The position numbers were made by a program, and so were the translations under genes. A stretch of 64,000 bases of DNA, taken from NCBI RefSeq assembly GCF_963924675.1, contig NC_089232.1, forward strand, positions 34,677,312 to 34,741,311. The letters run 5' to 3'. Below are positions 11,681-23,330 of the stretch, one piece after another. Position 1 is the stretch's first letter. Each line of letters opens with the position of its first letter. This DNA comes from Phocoena phocoena (Eukaryota; Chordata; Mammalia; Artiodactyla; Phocoenidae). The notes beneath the pieces were generated by a model. It did not search any database, was not told the DNA's origin, and saw only the letters and a program-made list of their open reading frames with translations.

Positions 11681-12307
11681 AAAAATAGTACAGATGAACC
11701 GGTTTGCAGGGCAGAAGTTGAGACACAGATGTAGAGAACAAACTTATGGACACCAAGGGGGGAAAGCCACAGGGGTGGGGAGGATGGTTATGTGACGAAT
11801 TGGGCAATTGGAATTGACATATATACACTGATGTGTATAAAATTGATGACTAATAAGAACATGGTGTATAATAAAATAAAATAAAATTCAAAAAATTAAG
11901 AAAAAAAGAAAGATTGCTTTGCCAATTCGGATCCTTTTCTGGTTCTATATAAATTTTAGAATTGTTTATTCCAGTTCTGTGGAAAATGTCATGAGTATTT
12001 TGATAGGGATTGCATTAAATCTGTAGATTGCTTTTAGTATGAACATTTTAACAATATTAATTGTTCCAATCCATGAACAAGGAGCATCTTTTCATTTCTT
12101 TGTATCATCTTTAATTTCCTTTATCAATGTTTTGTAGTTTTCAGAGTATAGGTCTTCCACCTCCTTGTTAAGTTTATTTACTTTTAGGTATTTTATTCTT
12201 TCTGATGTGATTTTTAAACAGGATTGTTTTCTTGCTTTCACTTTCTGATAGTTATTATTATTAGTGTATAGAAAAGCAACAGATTTCTGTATACTAATCT
12301 TGTATCC

Positions 12308-12517
12308 TTAAAATTTACTGAATTCATTTATTAGTCCTAATCTTTGTTTTTTTTTTTTTTTGGTGGAGACTTTAAGGTTTTCTACATAAAGTATCATGTC
12401 ATCTGCAAATAGTGACAGTTTTACTTCTTCCCTTCCAATTTGAATGCTGTTTATTTCCTTTTCTTGTTTCATTCCTGTGGCCAGGACTTCTAATACTATG
12501 TTAAGTAGAAGTGGCAA
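12308..12517 (-). pseudogene. L1 ORF2 fragment with the reverse transcriptase active-site motif
   Basis: A minus-strand frame inside the old L1 retains the catalytic FADD motif (12,398-12,409; the L1 version of the YxDD box), followed by MILYVEN and the segment [10 protein letters not shown] typical of L1 reverse transcriptase. A T-run on the + strand (about 12,344-12,360) expanded a lysine stretch between them. Stops and shifts on both sides make the domain inactive. It is useful mainly as an anchor for the domain order of this L1. Confidence 0.8.
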
Positions 12518-13984
12518 GAGTGGGCATTCTTGTCTTGTTCCTTGAGTATGATGTTAGCTTGTGGATTTAGCATAAATGGCCTTTATTATGTCGAGATATA
12601 TTCCCTCTATACCAAATATGATGAGAGCTTCTTTTTTTATATCATGAATGGATGATGAATTTTATCAAGTGCTTTTTCTGCATCTATTGAGATGATCATG
12701 TGATTTTTAGTCTTCCTTTTGTTAATGCAGTGTATCACTTTGATTAATTTATGGATGGTAAACCATCCTTACATCCCTGAAATGAATCCCACTTGATCAT
12801 AATATATGATCCTTTTAATGTATTTTTGAATTCAGTTTGCTAGTATTTTGTTGAGCATTTCTGCATCTATGTTCACCAGGTGCATTGGCCTGTAATTTTC
12901 TTTTTTGGTGGTGTCTTTGTCTGGTTTTGGTCTTGTAAAATGAGTTTGGAAGTGGTCCCTCCTCTTCTATGTTTCAAAATAATTTGAGAAGGATAGATAT
13001 TAACTCTTCTTTAAATGTTTGGTGTAATTCACCTGGGAAGTCATCTGGTCCTGGACTTTTGTTTTTTGGGAGTTACTAATTCAGTCTCTTTACTAGCAAT
13101 CAGTCTGTTCATATTTCTTCAAGATTTACTCTAGGAATTTATCCATTTCTTCTACATTGTCTAATTTGTTGGCATATAATGTTCATTGTCTTCTCTTATG
13201 ATCCGTTGTATTTCTTTGGTGTCAGTTGTATTTTCTCCTCTTTCACTTCTGATTTTATTTTTTGGGCTCTCTCTGTTTTTTCCTTGAAGAGTCTGGCTAA
13301 AGATTTGTCAATTTTGTTTATCTTTGCACAGAACCAACTCTTGGTTTCATTGATACTTTCTATTTTTTAAAGTCTCTATTTCATTTATTTCTGCTCTGAT
13401 CCTTATTATTTCCTTCCTTCTACTGACTTTGGGCTTTGCTTGTTCTTCATTTTCTAGTTTTTTTAAATGTACATTTATATTGTTTATTTCAACTATTTCA
13501 TTTTTCTTGAGGTAGGCCTGTATTGCTATAAACTTCCATCTCAGAACTGCTTTTGCTGCATCAGTTGTATTACCATTTTCATATGTCTCAAGGTATTTTT
13601 TTATTTCTTATTTTATTTCTTCATTGACACATTGGTTGTTTAGCAGCATGTTGTTTAGTCTCTACATGTTTGCGTTTTCTCCATGTAGTTGATTTCTAGT
13701 TTCATACCATTGTGGTTGAAAAGGATGATTGATATGATTTCAATCTTCTTAAATTTATTGAGACTTTTTTGGTGGCCTAACATGTGATCTATCCTAGAGA
13801 ATGTTCCTTGTGCACTTGAAAAGAATGTGTATTCTGTTGCTTTTGGATGGAATGTTCTATATACAGCTATTAAGTTATCTGGTCTAGTGTGTCATTTAAG
13901 GTCAGTGTTTCTTTACTGATTTTTCACCTAGATGATCCATCCATTGATGTAAATGGGGTGTTAAACTCCCCTACTATAGCTGTA

Positions 13985-14070
13985 TTGCTGTTTGCTTCTC
14001 CCTTTTTATTTCTGTTAATATTTGCTTTGCTGTTTGCTTCTCCCTTTTTATTTCTGTTAATATTTGCTTT
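13985..14070. repeat. 42-bp tandem duplication within L1 ORF2
   Basis: Two head-to-tail copies, 13,985-14,026 and 14,027-14,068, are identical by eye with period 42. They lie in the endonuclease part of the minus-strand L1. Since 42 is a multiple of three, the duplication itself keeps the frame. Confidence 0.95.
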
Positions 14071-15186
14071 ATGTATTTAGGTGCTCCTATGTTGCATGCA
14101 TAAATGTTTACAAATGGTGTATCCTCTTGTTGGATTGTGCCCTTTATCATTATGTAATGCCCTTCCTTGTCATTTGTTAAAATCTTTGTTTTAAGTTATA
14201 GCTGGATATGAGTATTGTTACTCCAGCTTTCTTTTATTTTCCATTTGCATGGAACATCTTTTACTATCCCTCTACTTTCTGTCTCTGTGTGTCTTTAGAT
14301 CTGAGGTGAGTCTTTTGTAGGAAGCCTACAGAAGGATCTTGTTGTTTTATCCATTCATCTACCCTTGGTTGGAGCATTCAGCAATTATTGGTAGATATGT
14401 ACTTACTGCCATTTTGTTGATTTCCTGTTTGTTTTTGTAGTTCTTCTGTGTTATTGTCTTCTTCTCTTAGTTTCTTCCCTTGTGGTTTGATGGATTCCTT
14501 TAGTGTACTGTTTGGATTCCTTCTCTGTATTTTTTATCTATCCACTGTAGATTTTTAATTCATCGTTTCCATGAGGTTCATATATATTGAGCCATATGTA
14601 TAGCCATCTATTTTAAGCTGATAGTCCATTTTTAAGCATTCTAAGTGCACTACATTTTTACTCCCCCACAATGTTTTATATTTTTAATGTCATATTTTAC
14701 ACCTCTTTAGTGTACTCCTTAACTACTTACTGTAGTTACAGATGATTATACTACTTTTGTCTTTTAACTTCATACTACCTTTTTAAGTGGCTGATTCACT
14801 GCCTTTACTATATATTTGCCTTTATCAGTGAGATTTTTCCTTTCATATATTTTCTTATTTCTAGCTGTGGCCTTTTCTCTTCCACTTAAAGAAGACCCTT
14901 TTACATTTCTTGTAAGTCTTGTTTAGTGGTGATGAATTCCTTTAATTTTTGCTTGTCTGGGAAACTCTTTCTCTTTCAATTCTGAATCATTACCTTGCAA
15001 CAGATAGAGAATTCTAGGTTGTATGTTTTTTCCTTTCAGCAGGTTAAATAAATCCTGCCACTCCCTTCTGGCCTGTAATGTTTCTGCTGAAAAAACAGCT
15101 GAACGTCTTATGGAATTTGCTTTGTATGCAATTATTTTTCTCTTGCTGCCTTTGACAGTCTCTCTTTATCTTCAAATTTTGCCATT

Positions 15187-15369
15187 TTAATTATAATACG
15201 TCTTAGTGTGGATCTCTTTGGGCTCATCTTGTCTGGGACTCTCACCTTCCTGTACCTGAATGTCCATTTCCTTTGCCAGGTTAGGGAGATTTTCAGCCAT
15301 TATTTCTTCAAAGAAGTTTTCCGTCCCTTTCTCTCTCTCTTTCCTTCTTCTGGGACCCCTAGAATGCAA
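15187..15369 (-). pseudogene. L1 ORF1 fragment (RNA-binding central domain)
   Basis: A 60-codon minus-strand frame matches the central RNA-recognition part of L1 ORF1p, the trimeric RNA chaperone that coats L1 RNA. Recognisable stretches are EKGTENFFEEIMAENLPNL and DIQVQEGESPRQDEPKEIH. Flanking frameshifts and stops separate it from the rest of ORF1, and a CHR-2 SINE sits further upstream in the same ORF at 15,574. The order 5' UTR, ORF1, ORF2 on the minus strand confirms the element's orientation. Confidence 0.75.
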
Positions 15370-15573
15370 ATGTCAGTATGCTTGATGTTGTCTCAGAAGT
15401 TCTTTAAACTCTCATTTTTAAAACTCTTCTTTTTACGGTTCTGATTGAGTGATTTTCACTACTCTATTTTTCAGATCACTTATCTATTCTTCTGTGTCAT
15501 CTAATCTGCTGTTGATTCCTTTTTGTGTATTTTTTATTTCAGCTATTGTATTCTTAAGTTTTGATTTGTTCTT

Positions 15574-15779
15574 TCTTTCTTTTTTTTGCGGTACGCGGGC
15601 CTCTCACTGCTGTGGCCTCTCCCGTTGCGGAGCACAGGCTCCGGACGCACAGGCTCAGCAGCCATGGCCCACGGGCCCAGCCACTCCGCAGCATGTGGGA
15701 TCTTCCTGGACTGGGGCACGAACCTGTGTCCCCTGCATCGGCAGGTGGACTCTCAACCACTGTGCCACCAGGGAAGCCC
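15574..15779 (-). mobile_element. CHR-2 SINE inserted in L1 ORF1 region
   Basis: Antisense copy of the same SINE type as at 7,755. On the + strand it runs from a T-rich tail and 'gcggtacgcgggcctctcac' to 'gtgccaccagggaagccc'. An 11-bp target duplication with one mismatch flanks it: GATTTGTTCTT at 15,563-15,573 and GATTGGTTCTT at 15,780-15,790. The old L1 continues on both sides, so the SINE is younger than the L1. Confidence 0.93.
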
Positions 15780-16019
15780 GATTGGTTCTTATATTTTCTA
15801 AGTCTTCGTTGAAGTTCTCACTGAGTCCCTGCATTCTTTTCCTGAGTTTTATGAGTGCCCTTATGAATGTTTCTTTGAACTTTTTATCAGGTAAATTACT
15901 TATCTCCGTTTCATTAAGGTTTTCTTCTGGGATTTTATTTCATTCCTTTGTTTGGAACATTTTCCTTTGTCTCATTTTGTTTGACTCTTAAATTTTGTTT
16001 CTATGAACAGGCTGAAACA

Positions 16020-16760
16020 GCTATCTCTCCTGGTCTTGAAGGAGTGGGCTTGTGTGAGACCATCCCCTGTGTAGACTGTTTGCACCTAGTGGCTTTGGCA
16101 GGCTGGCTGGAGCTGGGGTGTGTGTGAGCCAGGGGCTGTCCCTGGGGAGTACTGCACCCAAGGCTGCCTTTGTAGGGCAGTTGAAGCTAGAATGGGCCTG
16201 GGCCAGAGGCAGCCCCTGGGAAGTACTGTGCCAAGGCGCCATAGTGGGGTGCCTGGGGCTGGAGCGGACGCTGGCTGGGGGCAGTCCCTGGGCCTAGGCC
16301 ACCTTGATGGGACGGCTGGAGCTGGAGTGGGCATGGGTCAGGAGGAGTCCCAGGGGGACTCAAATAATGGCACTCATGGACACCTCCAACCTTGAAGAGG
16401 CCCCCAGCAGTTCTGTTTGGCAGGAGCTCTAGAGTTAGTAAACAGATTGCTTTCCCATATAGTCTAGGTGCCCTTTAAATGGCTGATTTTTTGCTGTGTC
16501 CCAGGGGAGGTGAGTATGCACTTGTGCTTCTTAGCAATATCCCTCCCTACTTCTGGGCACTGCATTTGGGTGGGATTCCCATAGGTACTGTGTCTCCATC
16601 TTTCCTACAAGTTTCTACATGGTCCTTCTATGTGCAGTAGTTCTTTTGTCAGCCCTCAGATCTTCAGGAGGAATTGCTCTATAGGTAGGTGTAGATTCGG
16701 TGTTTCTGTGGGTGGAGGTGAGCTCAGGGTCTCCCTATGCCAACATCTTGGAACCCCCTC
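16020..16760 (-). promoter_or_regulatory. L1 5' UTR (internal promoter region, decayed)
   Basis: GC-rich stretch between ORF1 and the element's 5' end. It contains repeated motifs such as 'gcccctgg', 'tactccccagggacagcccc' and 'ccagctccagc' on the minus strand. In L1 families this region holds the RNA polymerase II promoter. Its current activity is unknown and unlikely. Chance open frames on both strands here reflect GC-rich repetition and not coding. Confidence 0.7.
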
Positions 16761-17029
16761 AAATTTCCTTTCCAAGTAAAATACTCCCCAGGTCTGGTCC
16801 AACAATTCTATATCTAAAATGAATCAGATTCTTCGACAGAGAGAGAAACGTATGTGTTTTTTGTTTTGTTTTAATAAAGTCTTGTTTTAAAATAACACAG
16901 AGAATATTATATGCCTACCTTTAACGTATTCCAACTTGAAATAAACTGAGTATCTGCTGGTTCACAGAAAAAATATCTAGTTCTTCTATGGTGCTCTCAC
17001 TTGTCATTTATATATGCAAAACTTATATT

Positions 17030-17180
17030 GTTAGATACAAATATACTCATTGTTGATGTATCTTCCTGATTTATTGCTCATTTATCAGTATACAGTATCT
17101 CTTTTTGAGATTTCCTTAAGAGCTATTTTGTCCTGATATTGTAATTGATACTTTTCTATCATAAGAAATGCCAAGGTTTA
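17030..17180 (-). repeat. Possible very old L1 fragment
   Basis: The clause 'gctattttgtcctgatattg' followed by further weakly matching sequence resembles the antisense endonuclease region of old L1M elements. Divergence is high. Confidence 0.35.
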
Positions 17181-18025
17181 TGCTAATTTTTATCTTCACA
17201 ATAATAAATCCATCATGATTTTAAAGAATCATATAAGTGCATATTATACTTTTCAGATTGCTATTATCTTCTTCATTGTCAAATTCCTTGTGCAGAGTTT
17301 TGAAGAGTCTTTCACATTTCTCAGTGATTTTAGCTTTTCAAATTCCTCTCATATATTTCCTTGATTCAAGCTTATGCTTTCTGGTGAAAAATAGATTTAA
17401 AATTATACTTTACAAATGTATATTAAGGATGCCATTAAGATTGCTTATAGTGTCCTCTCCCTTAATTTGGGGGTCCTCTGAGTTACTGGGAAAGTCATTT
17501 CCATCCAAATGGGACTAAGAGTAGTTAAATGTTGATAAAATATTTGATGAAAGACAAACAGAGAGAGAAGTTGGACAGAGTTGTAAAAGCTTGTTTTTTT
17601 CTTTCATCAAAAATTTCTAATTCCTAATTGAAAAAACTAGCTCTGCCAGTCTTTACTGTTCACCAAAAAAATCCCAATCCACCTGCTTAAACAAACAGAC
17701 ATTCATATATTTCATTTTTTTACCCTGGTTATTACCGTGATTCAGCTATAGCACTAATCCTACTGAGTTCTTCATGACATAAAAATATGAAATTTTCTTA
17801 TTAACTACCACATATAAGTGTGTTTTACTCTCCTAGCTTTAATGAAAAGATGGTATATATCACAATAATCTCAGAGTGTACGAATAAATAAATTAGAAAA
17901 AATCTCCTCTAACATTTCCAGTAAAATTGGTTCTTTGGGAAGATGTGCTGTGTTTAGCATAATGTCATGTAGACACCCTGCATGGTTGCATCCATGGGCA
18001 TATGTGCAAAATAGATGAAAATCAT
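17181..18025. other. Single-copy AT-rich DNA
   Basis: No repeat or gene recognised. Confidence 0.45.
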
Positions 18026-18029
18026 GGAA

Positions 18030-18525
18030 AATACAGGATGAAATATAAACTCCTTAACTTGCCAATGATTATCTATCATCATCTGACTGCCATCTACCAA
18101 GCCAGCTTTGCTCCCACCACTGCCCTATTTGCATCCTATATGATAGACATTTGAACTACTTCTTGGTCTTTAAATCACCTGTCCCATTTCATACCTCTGT
18201 GCCTTTGCCTATGTAGTTCCCTTTGCCTTCAGTGCCCTTTAAACAGACTCACTGTCCATCAGGTAAAATCTTATTCACCTTTCAAATCTCAGCTCCACGC
18301 ATACCTCCTAATGAAAATGTCCCTTATTACGCCAAGAAGAAAAGAAGAATTTGTTTTCTACTCGTGTTGTCCTTTATAATAAGTCCACAATATGCCAATT
18401 ATCTCACTGTGCTTTAATAACCACTATTTTTAACAAACTGTATTTTTCATCATTAATCCCCATCACTTATTACCTAGCATGGCACATAGTTATTACCGTA
18501 TAAATATTTGCGGAATGAGGTATTT
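18030..18525 (+). repeat. LINE-2 3' part
   Basis: Follows the L2 order: 'aaactccttaacttgcca', a C/T-rich middle with 'ctttgcctatgtagttccc' and 'cacctttcaaatctcagctc', then 'ttacctagcatggcacatag' and 'aaatatttgcggaatgagg' at the end. Confidence 0.7.
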
Positions 18526-19075
18526 GAGGTCCAGCCATTTAAAAGCCACAGGAAAATACACTCTAAACACTACACTTCTAGTGTTATATTTGGTATTCCT
18601 TTAGTGAGACAAAGACTGGGCTTACCGAACTTTATACAGAACGGTTGTGAAAATTCTCAGCCACATCCTGCAAGACCCGCTGAAGTCCCACAGCATCTGT
18701 GAGTGTTCTTCCTCACTGACCTCTCTCTTCTCTGAACCGTGAACACACGAACGTCTGAAAGAGGCTTCAAAAGCCCAATTTCCCATTGAAAAAGCCTGGC
18801 AGTCACGGGGTAAGAGAATAAATCTCTCAAAATCTGCATCTTTACTTATTATTAAAATAATACTCTTTTGTAGGCTGGGAAAAATGGAGATGGATATCTA
18901 TTTCAAATGTTGCATAAATCCAATGATAGCAGTTTTGCTCATCTGCCACATGGTCTGTCTTTTGTCCTCTGTTGAAAGATCAGAAGATGAAGTGGACCCT
19001 GGCAAAGGACAGTCTGCAGAAGGACAAGAGATTTAAACCTGGGGAAGGTAATGAGACATACTAAAATACATATAT

Positions 19076-19111
19076 GTGAGAGTGTGTGTGTCTGTGTGTG
19101 TCCGTGTGTAA
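19076..19111. repeat. (TG)n microsatellite, interrupted
   Basis: About 35 bp of TG alternation with single C and A interruptions. Confidence 0.85.
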
Positions 19112-19283
19112 GTAGGTTTACATTTTTTTCCATGTCCTTTGGTGGCATCGTTTTTGGAATAAAACAGACTTAAGTTTGCCTGGTGACTCCACCATATATT
19201 TGCCTCTTTAGCATGAGCAAGTTAACATTAAACTCTTTAAGTTTCAATTTTCTCAACTCTAAAAATACCTTCCTATACAAGGG

Positions 19284-19320
19284 TATACACACACACACAG
19301 ACACACACACAGACACACAA
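19284..19320. repeat. (CA)n microsatellite, interrupted by AGA
   Basis: ACACAC runs separated twice by 'agac', about 36 bp. Confidence 0.9.
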
Positions 19321-19544
19321 TTTCTCCCTTGGTTGTGAACGTACACAGTAGTCTGTAGATGCTCACTGTCTTAAAAATGCATACGGTAAGTCTAAGAGAA
19401 ATAATTTGGCATTACCCAAAGAAATTTAACAGATGATTGACCTACTTACTATGGACTGCAAGAGGGAATGAGGCTAGAAGCCATCATTTGGTCTCTCCAT
19501 CTTCCTACCCAAAGAGGCCTCTGAGGTATATGAGCAAAGTACTA

Positions 19545-19675
19545 GCCTAATGCTCTGTATTTCAATTGAGAAAACAGACGCAGACAAGTGGCTTGTGTTT
19601 CCCCAAATCACAGAGCCAGAACCAGACCTGAGACTTCTGACTTCTATCACAATGCCCGTTCCACTGAAAACCAGA
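19545..19675 (-). repeat. MIR-like fragment
   Basis: Antisense MIR core: 'ttgagaaaacagacgcagac', 'cccaaatcacagagccagaa', and a final 'tgcccgttccactga'. Confidence 0.55.
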
Positions 19676-19689
19676 GCATCTTAAACCTG

Positions 19690-20180
19690 CTTGCATGATT
19701 TGCTCCCGTTTCTCCCCAGATCCACTCTCCACTCTCTTCTGCCCTGTGCTGTCCTGGATGGAGGAGAGCCGAACTTTATGGCTGCTTCAAAAGGCGCCCT
19801 TTGCTCCTGGCTCCTAGCTGGGTTCAGTTAACGAGGAGCACCAGCCGGAGGCAGAAGAGGGAAGGATAACGTGGTTGTGACAGCCCTTCCCTGGCTGACT
19901 TCCTACGGGGTTACCAGTGGTTGGCTGTTTCCCTGTTAGGTGACCCTCTCCACTGGGCTGCCCTCTCTTTGGGTTCTGATAGCTACTCCCACCCTTTTCT
20001 CATTCAGACTAGGGGTGAAACAGTACCCCATTGTTCCCAGCCCCAAGGTACTGGAATATCCCTTCTGGTTTCCCTCCACCCTACTGGTACCTCTGTAAAG
20101 AGTCCTTTTATTAAACCTTTTTCAAGTTACCCAATTTGAGTGTGTCAGTGATTTCCTGTTGGGATTATGACTGATACACT
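19690..20180 (+). repeat. Ancient interspersed repeat, copy A
   Basis: Its 3' half aligns by eye with 50,140-50,376: 'ggtacctctgtaaagagtcc' then 'ttttattaaacc', and a terminal '(a/g)actgactgata'-type end. The end resembles the 3' UTR of an old mammalian L1 subfamily, but I cannot name the family with certainty. Confidence 0.55.
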
Positions 20181-20184
20181 AGGG

Positions 20185-20280
20185 AGCTTTTAAGAAGTAC
20201 AGATGCCTGGGGGCTTTCCAAAACTCCCCAGGTGATTCTAGCTGATAGTTGGGATTGCAAACTTCTGCACTAAGTCATGA
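20185..20280 (+). repeat. MER5-type hAT-Charlie fragment
   Basis: 'gggagcttttaagaagtaca', then 'ccccaggtgattctagctga' and 'gcaaacttctgcac' match the 3' part of MER5-like non-autonomous DNA transposons. Confidence 0.7.
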
Positions 20281-20449
20281 TGATGATTTTTGTTGTTGTT
20301 GTCGTTGAATCACTAGTTGAATCGCTAGGACGTACACACATGCACATGCATACACATTCACATTCAACGAGAATGGTATAGGAAGTCTTGGGAACTGAGC
20401 CGGCTAGATTCTGGTGATCTATGGTTTTTGCAGGCTACGTATGGATTGA

Positions 20450-20690
20450 TAAATGTTCAAACACTTAGAATGCAGCAGCCTTGTAAACACCTTCAAAATA
20501 TTTACTTTCATGCTGTTCCTTTCTTCTGCTAACACCCAAATGTCAATTTTAATGGAAGCCACATCTCCCCGTATTGATCGGTTCATCTTGATTTTATTAA
20601 GGTTCAGTTTGGCTGCCCAGGAAGCTTTCCTAGTGTTTGAAGCATTTATAAAAATGTATTTGGGAGGGGCAGGGAGGGAGATGAGGTAGG
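20450..20690. other. Candidate conserved non-coding element
   Basis: Repeat-free segment with even composition. Both strands happen to be open for 78-93 codons, without protein similarity I can name. Texture only; low certainty. Confidence 0.15.
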
Positions 20691-20699
20691 CAGGGGGCA

Positions 20700-22120
20700 A
20701 AGAAAAAAAAATACCACATTTGCCTAAAGTAAAGCACAGTTTTTTGCCAAGATTTCATTAATTCAATAAATAAAAATACAAGTAAGCTCCAACTTCAACA
20801 GGCTCAAGTTTCCCTCCTAGCTGTGAAACCACAGCACCCCAATGGCTTCTAAATGTGTCAACACATGACCTTCCCATCCCAAACTCACCCGTGGGGAGAA
20901 CATGATTTATGAGGTTGTCTGACCATCCCTGAAAAGTATTTTACTTTCATAATAATATGTGGAGCTCCTTCATTCAGTGGTAAATGATTGTGGGTTCTTA
21001 GAGAAAAGAGTGAGTTTCTGGGGAAAAATAAGATCTAAACTTGGAAGAGATCTGCAAACAGCTCTGTGGCACCTTATGGTGTGTGAGCTAATTACTCGCC
21101 CTAAGTTGCCTAGTAAACCGTCTTTGTTTGGGAAGTTTCATCTCTGTTCCAAAAACTCAAGAGCCAGACAGGGAAGGGAAAAAATGATGGTGTCTGTGGT
21201 GAGGCTGGCAAGGCTGCCCCGCCGGCTGGTTATTTGGAAAGGTTTTAGAAGATGTGTTATGAGGTATGGTAATGTGTGGCATTTCTCATGACTAAAGTCA
21301 AAGGATTAAGCGGGTTGAGTCTGAGGACTTGGATTTGGCAGTGGAAAATACCAAATAATGTGTGAGCTTTGCATCCCACTGCTGCCTGGGCTCTCCTACC
21401 ATCCAAGACAGAGGAAGAGGACGCTACTTTTTGGACTGCCAAATGCAACAGCTAAGACAATGAGAAATTTGGCTCATTCAACTCTGAAGTCATTTTTATA
21501 TAGAAGAAAATGAGTTTTGGTTGTTGAGAAAAGTTACTCTATTTAGAAGTTGTTAATGGAGAACATGCGTGTTCTTTGAAAAGAATAAAATAAGTCAAAA
21601 TGGTGGCAATCTCTTATTCTGAGAAAGAGGAAGTGCCCTTAAGAGAAACAGAATATGCAATACCTTTCTCTCAAAGTTTAACTTTTGTTCTGGTTTCTAG
21701 GAAACGTGTGTTCAAGGGGAACTGAGGATATACCTAACTCTCCAAGCCAAAGATCCTTAGTTCCAAGTAATGCAAGCTCACTCGAACACATGTAAAACAA
21801 AAAAGCAACATTTCTCATAAGGATACAGGAGTATCTCATGGAACTCAACAGGCCAAATGGAGCTCAGTCATAGGAGAGGCCAGAAGAGGAGCCAGAAAGC
21901 CATGAAGAGGCAAGGCACCTGCTCCATCTGTCCAGCTGTCTGTCTTTCTGGTCTCCTGCTTTACCTTCTCACTCCATTCTGCTTCTCTCATCTTATCCCA
22001 AACTTGATTTCTCTCCTTATTCAGGTCCAAGGCTGAAGAGGACCATTCCATAGTGACGTCTTCCATTCCAAAGTCACTTGCCTCAAGTGACCAGCCAAGA
22101 TCATGAATTAGCTATCCCTT
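20700..22120. other. Single-copy DNA, no feature seen
   Basis: An A-run near 20,702. Nothing else recognised. A 110-codon frame near 20,959-21,291 has no family signature. Confidence 0.45.
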
Positions 22121-22124
22121 AGAG

Positions 22125-22352
22125 AGTGTTACCACGTTCAAGACTCTATCTAAGTAATTTGCATGTTGAATTAACTCGTTTAATCCTCATATTCAACCTA
22201 TAAGGTGTATCCCCATTTTACAGATAACAAAGTTGAGGCAGAAAAATTAAGTGATTTGGCCAAATTTACATAGCAAATGAGCAGTAGATATGAGTTTCAA
22301 ATCCAGGCAGCCTAACTCCAGAGCCTGTGCTCTTAACCATGGCTGTTCTGCT
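22125..22352 (-). repeat. MIR SINE
   Basis: Antisense MIR with nearly all clauses: 'attaactcgtttaatcctca', 'ccccattttacagataac', 'ttgaggcagaaaaatt', 'ccaggcagcctaactccaga', 'gcctgtgctcttaaccatgg'. MIR is a tRNA-derived SINE shared by all mammals and long inactive. Confidence 0.9.
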
Positions 22353-22359
22353 CCCTGAG

Positions 22360-23330
22360 CCCCAATGCCATTCCCCAGAAGACAGAATGTGGCTAGCATC
22401 TCTTGGATTTGGTGGGCATCCCACTTCAATCAGCCCTGGGCAAGGTGGTAATGGACGGACCTCAGCAGGACCACATGGCGCAACATGAATTATAGGGCCT
22501 GTCTCAGTGCTGGTAAGGAATCAGTTTTCACAGATTGGGGGCTGGGGATTGGACAGATACCCCAAAGTCTTCCACATTACTCTGTGAAAATGCTTATGCT
22601 CTCTGGGCCAAGTCATGGGACAGGGTAGCAATACAGAATTAAAGGTCATGAAAATATGTCAAGCACAGAGGATTTTCCTGGATGTGATTATTTTCAAAGG
22701 GGCAACCCTGTACGTGACTGATGATTTTCCTTTTTTCTAGTATTCTCTAGAGATGGGAGATGTTAAATTTCCTGCATGGCAGTTCAGCCAGGTTCCTGCA
22801 GATTGGGAGTTCTTCTCCCAGTCTCACCTAAAGGCCTCTAAGGGCAGCTGATTTCTCTGTGTTGCTTTCAAGGTGAACTGCGCACAAAAGGAACATGTGA
22901 GGGTAATCTGAAGTAAACTGAGTGTCACACTGACTTAATTAGAAATGTTTATCAAAAGACTAACAACAAAGGCATAAGAAATTCCTGGAATTATGTGTCT
23001 GGAAAGAGTTTCATTAACTTGTGTTTTATATATATATATAAATAAATACATAAGTGAGGAAAGCATTCCAAATCTGAGAGAACACTGGCTCCATAACAGA
23101 AATGATGGAGAAGATAAAACTGTGAACTAAGAAACAGGCAATTTTTGGTACATATTTCGGACCCTCACCCCATAAATGCCCTAATGTATGAGGCACTGGC
23201 CCATATGGAAATTTTGATGCATTCAACACTTTACTAATAGAAAATTCCATTGAATGTATATAATATTCCACCACAGCAAACGAACTAAGTAAAAAGAAAA
23301 ATAAAACAAGATACGCTCATTTTATTCTAA
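22360..23330. other. Single-copy DNA with a short (TA)n
   Basis: A short TATATA run lies at about 23,028-23,040. Otherwise no feature. Confidence 0.45.

Larger units (their letters stand above)
9729..11912 (+). mobile_element. 5'-truncated, internally deleted LINE-1 nested in the L1
   Basis: Starts within the ORF2 endonuclease (9,733 on), jumps at about 10,073 to the end of the reverse transcriptase region, continues through the ORF2 stop at 11,680 and a 230-bp 3' UTR, and ends in a degenerate A-rich tail (about 11,868-11,910). The sequence resembles cetartiodactyl L1s and is clearly less mutated than the host L1. No target duplication is visible, because the flanking host L1 halves are not contiguous. 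Confidence 0.88.
8205..16760 (-). mobile_element. Near full-length LINE-1, interrupted by three insertions
   Basis: Read on the minus strand the order is 5' UTR (16,760 to about 16,020, GC-rich, starting GGGGGTTCCAAGATGTTGG), ORF1 remains (about 16,000-14,900), ORF2 endonuclease (about 14,880-13,600), reverse transcriptase (about 13,500-11,915 with the FADD motif at 12,398-12,409), ORF2 tail (9,728-8,500) and 3' UTR to 8,205. Subtracting the nested L1 and two SINEs leaves about 5.8 kb. Adding a missing ORF2 segment of about 0.4 kb gives about 6.2 kb, the normal length of an intact mammalian L1. Both ORFs carry many stops and frameshifts, so it cannot be active. No clear target duplication was found. 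Confidence 0.88.

Noticed and set aside
15449..15991. 180-codon plus-strand frame
   Set aside because: It runs across the antisense strand of L1 ORF1 and a CHR-2 SINE, so it is a shadow of mobile elements.
16020..16400. Proline-rich frames as a gene or CpG-island promoter
   Set aside because: The GC-rich block is the decayed L1 5' UTR, in the correct place relative to ORF1.
18960..19052. Exon ending in AAG|GTAATGAG
   Set aside because: Decent donor but weak acceptor, and the frames I checked contain stops.
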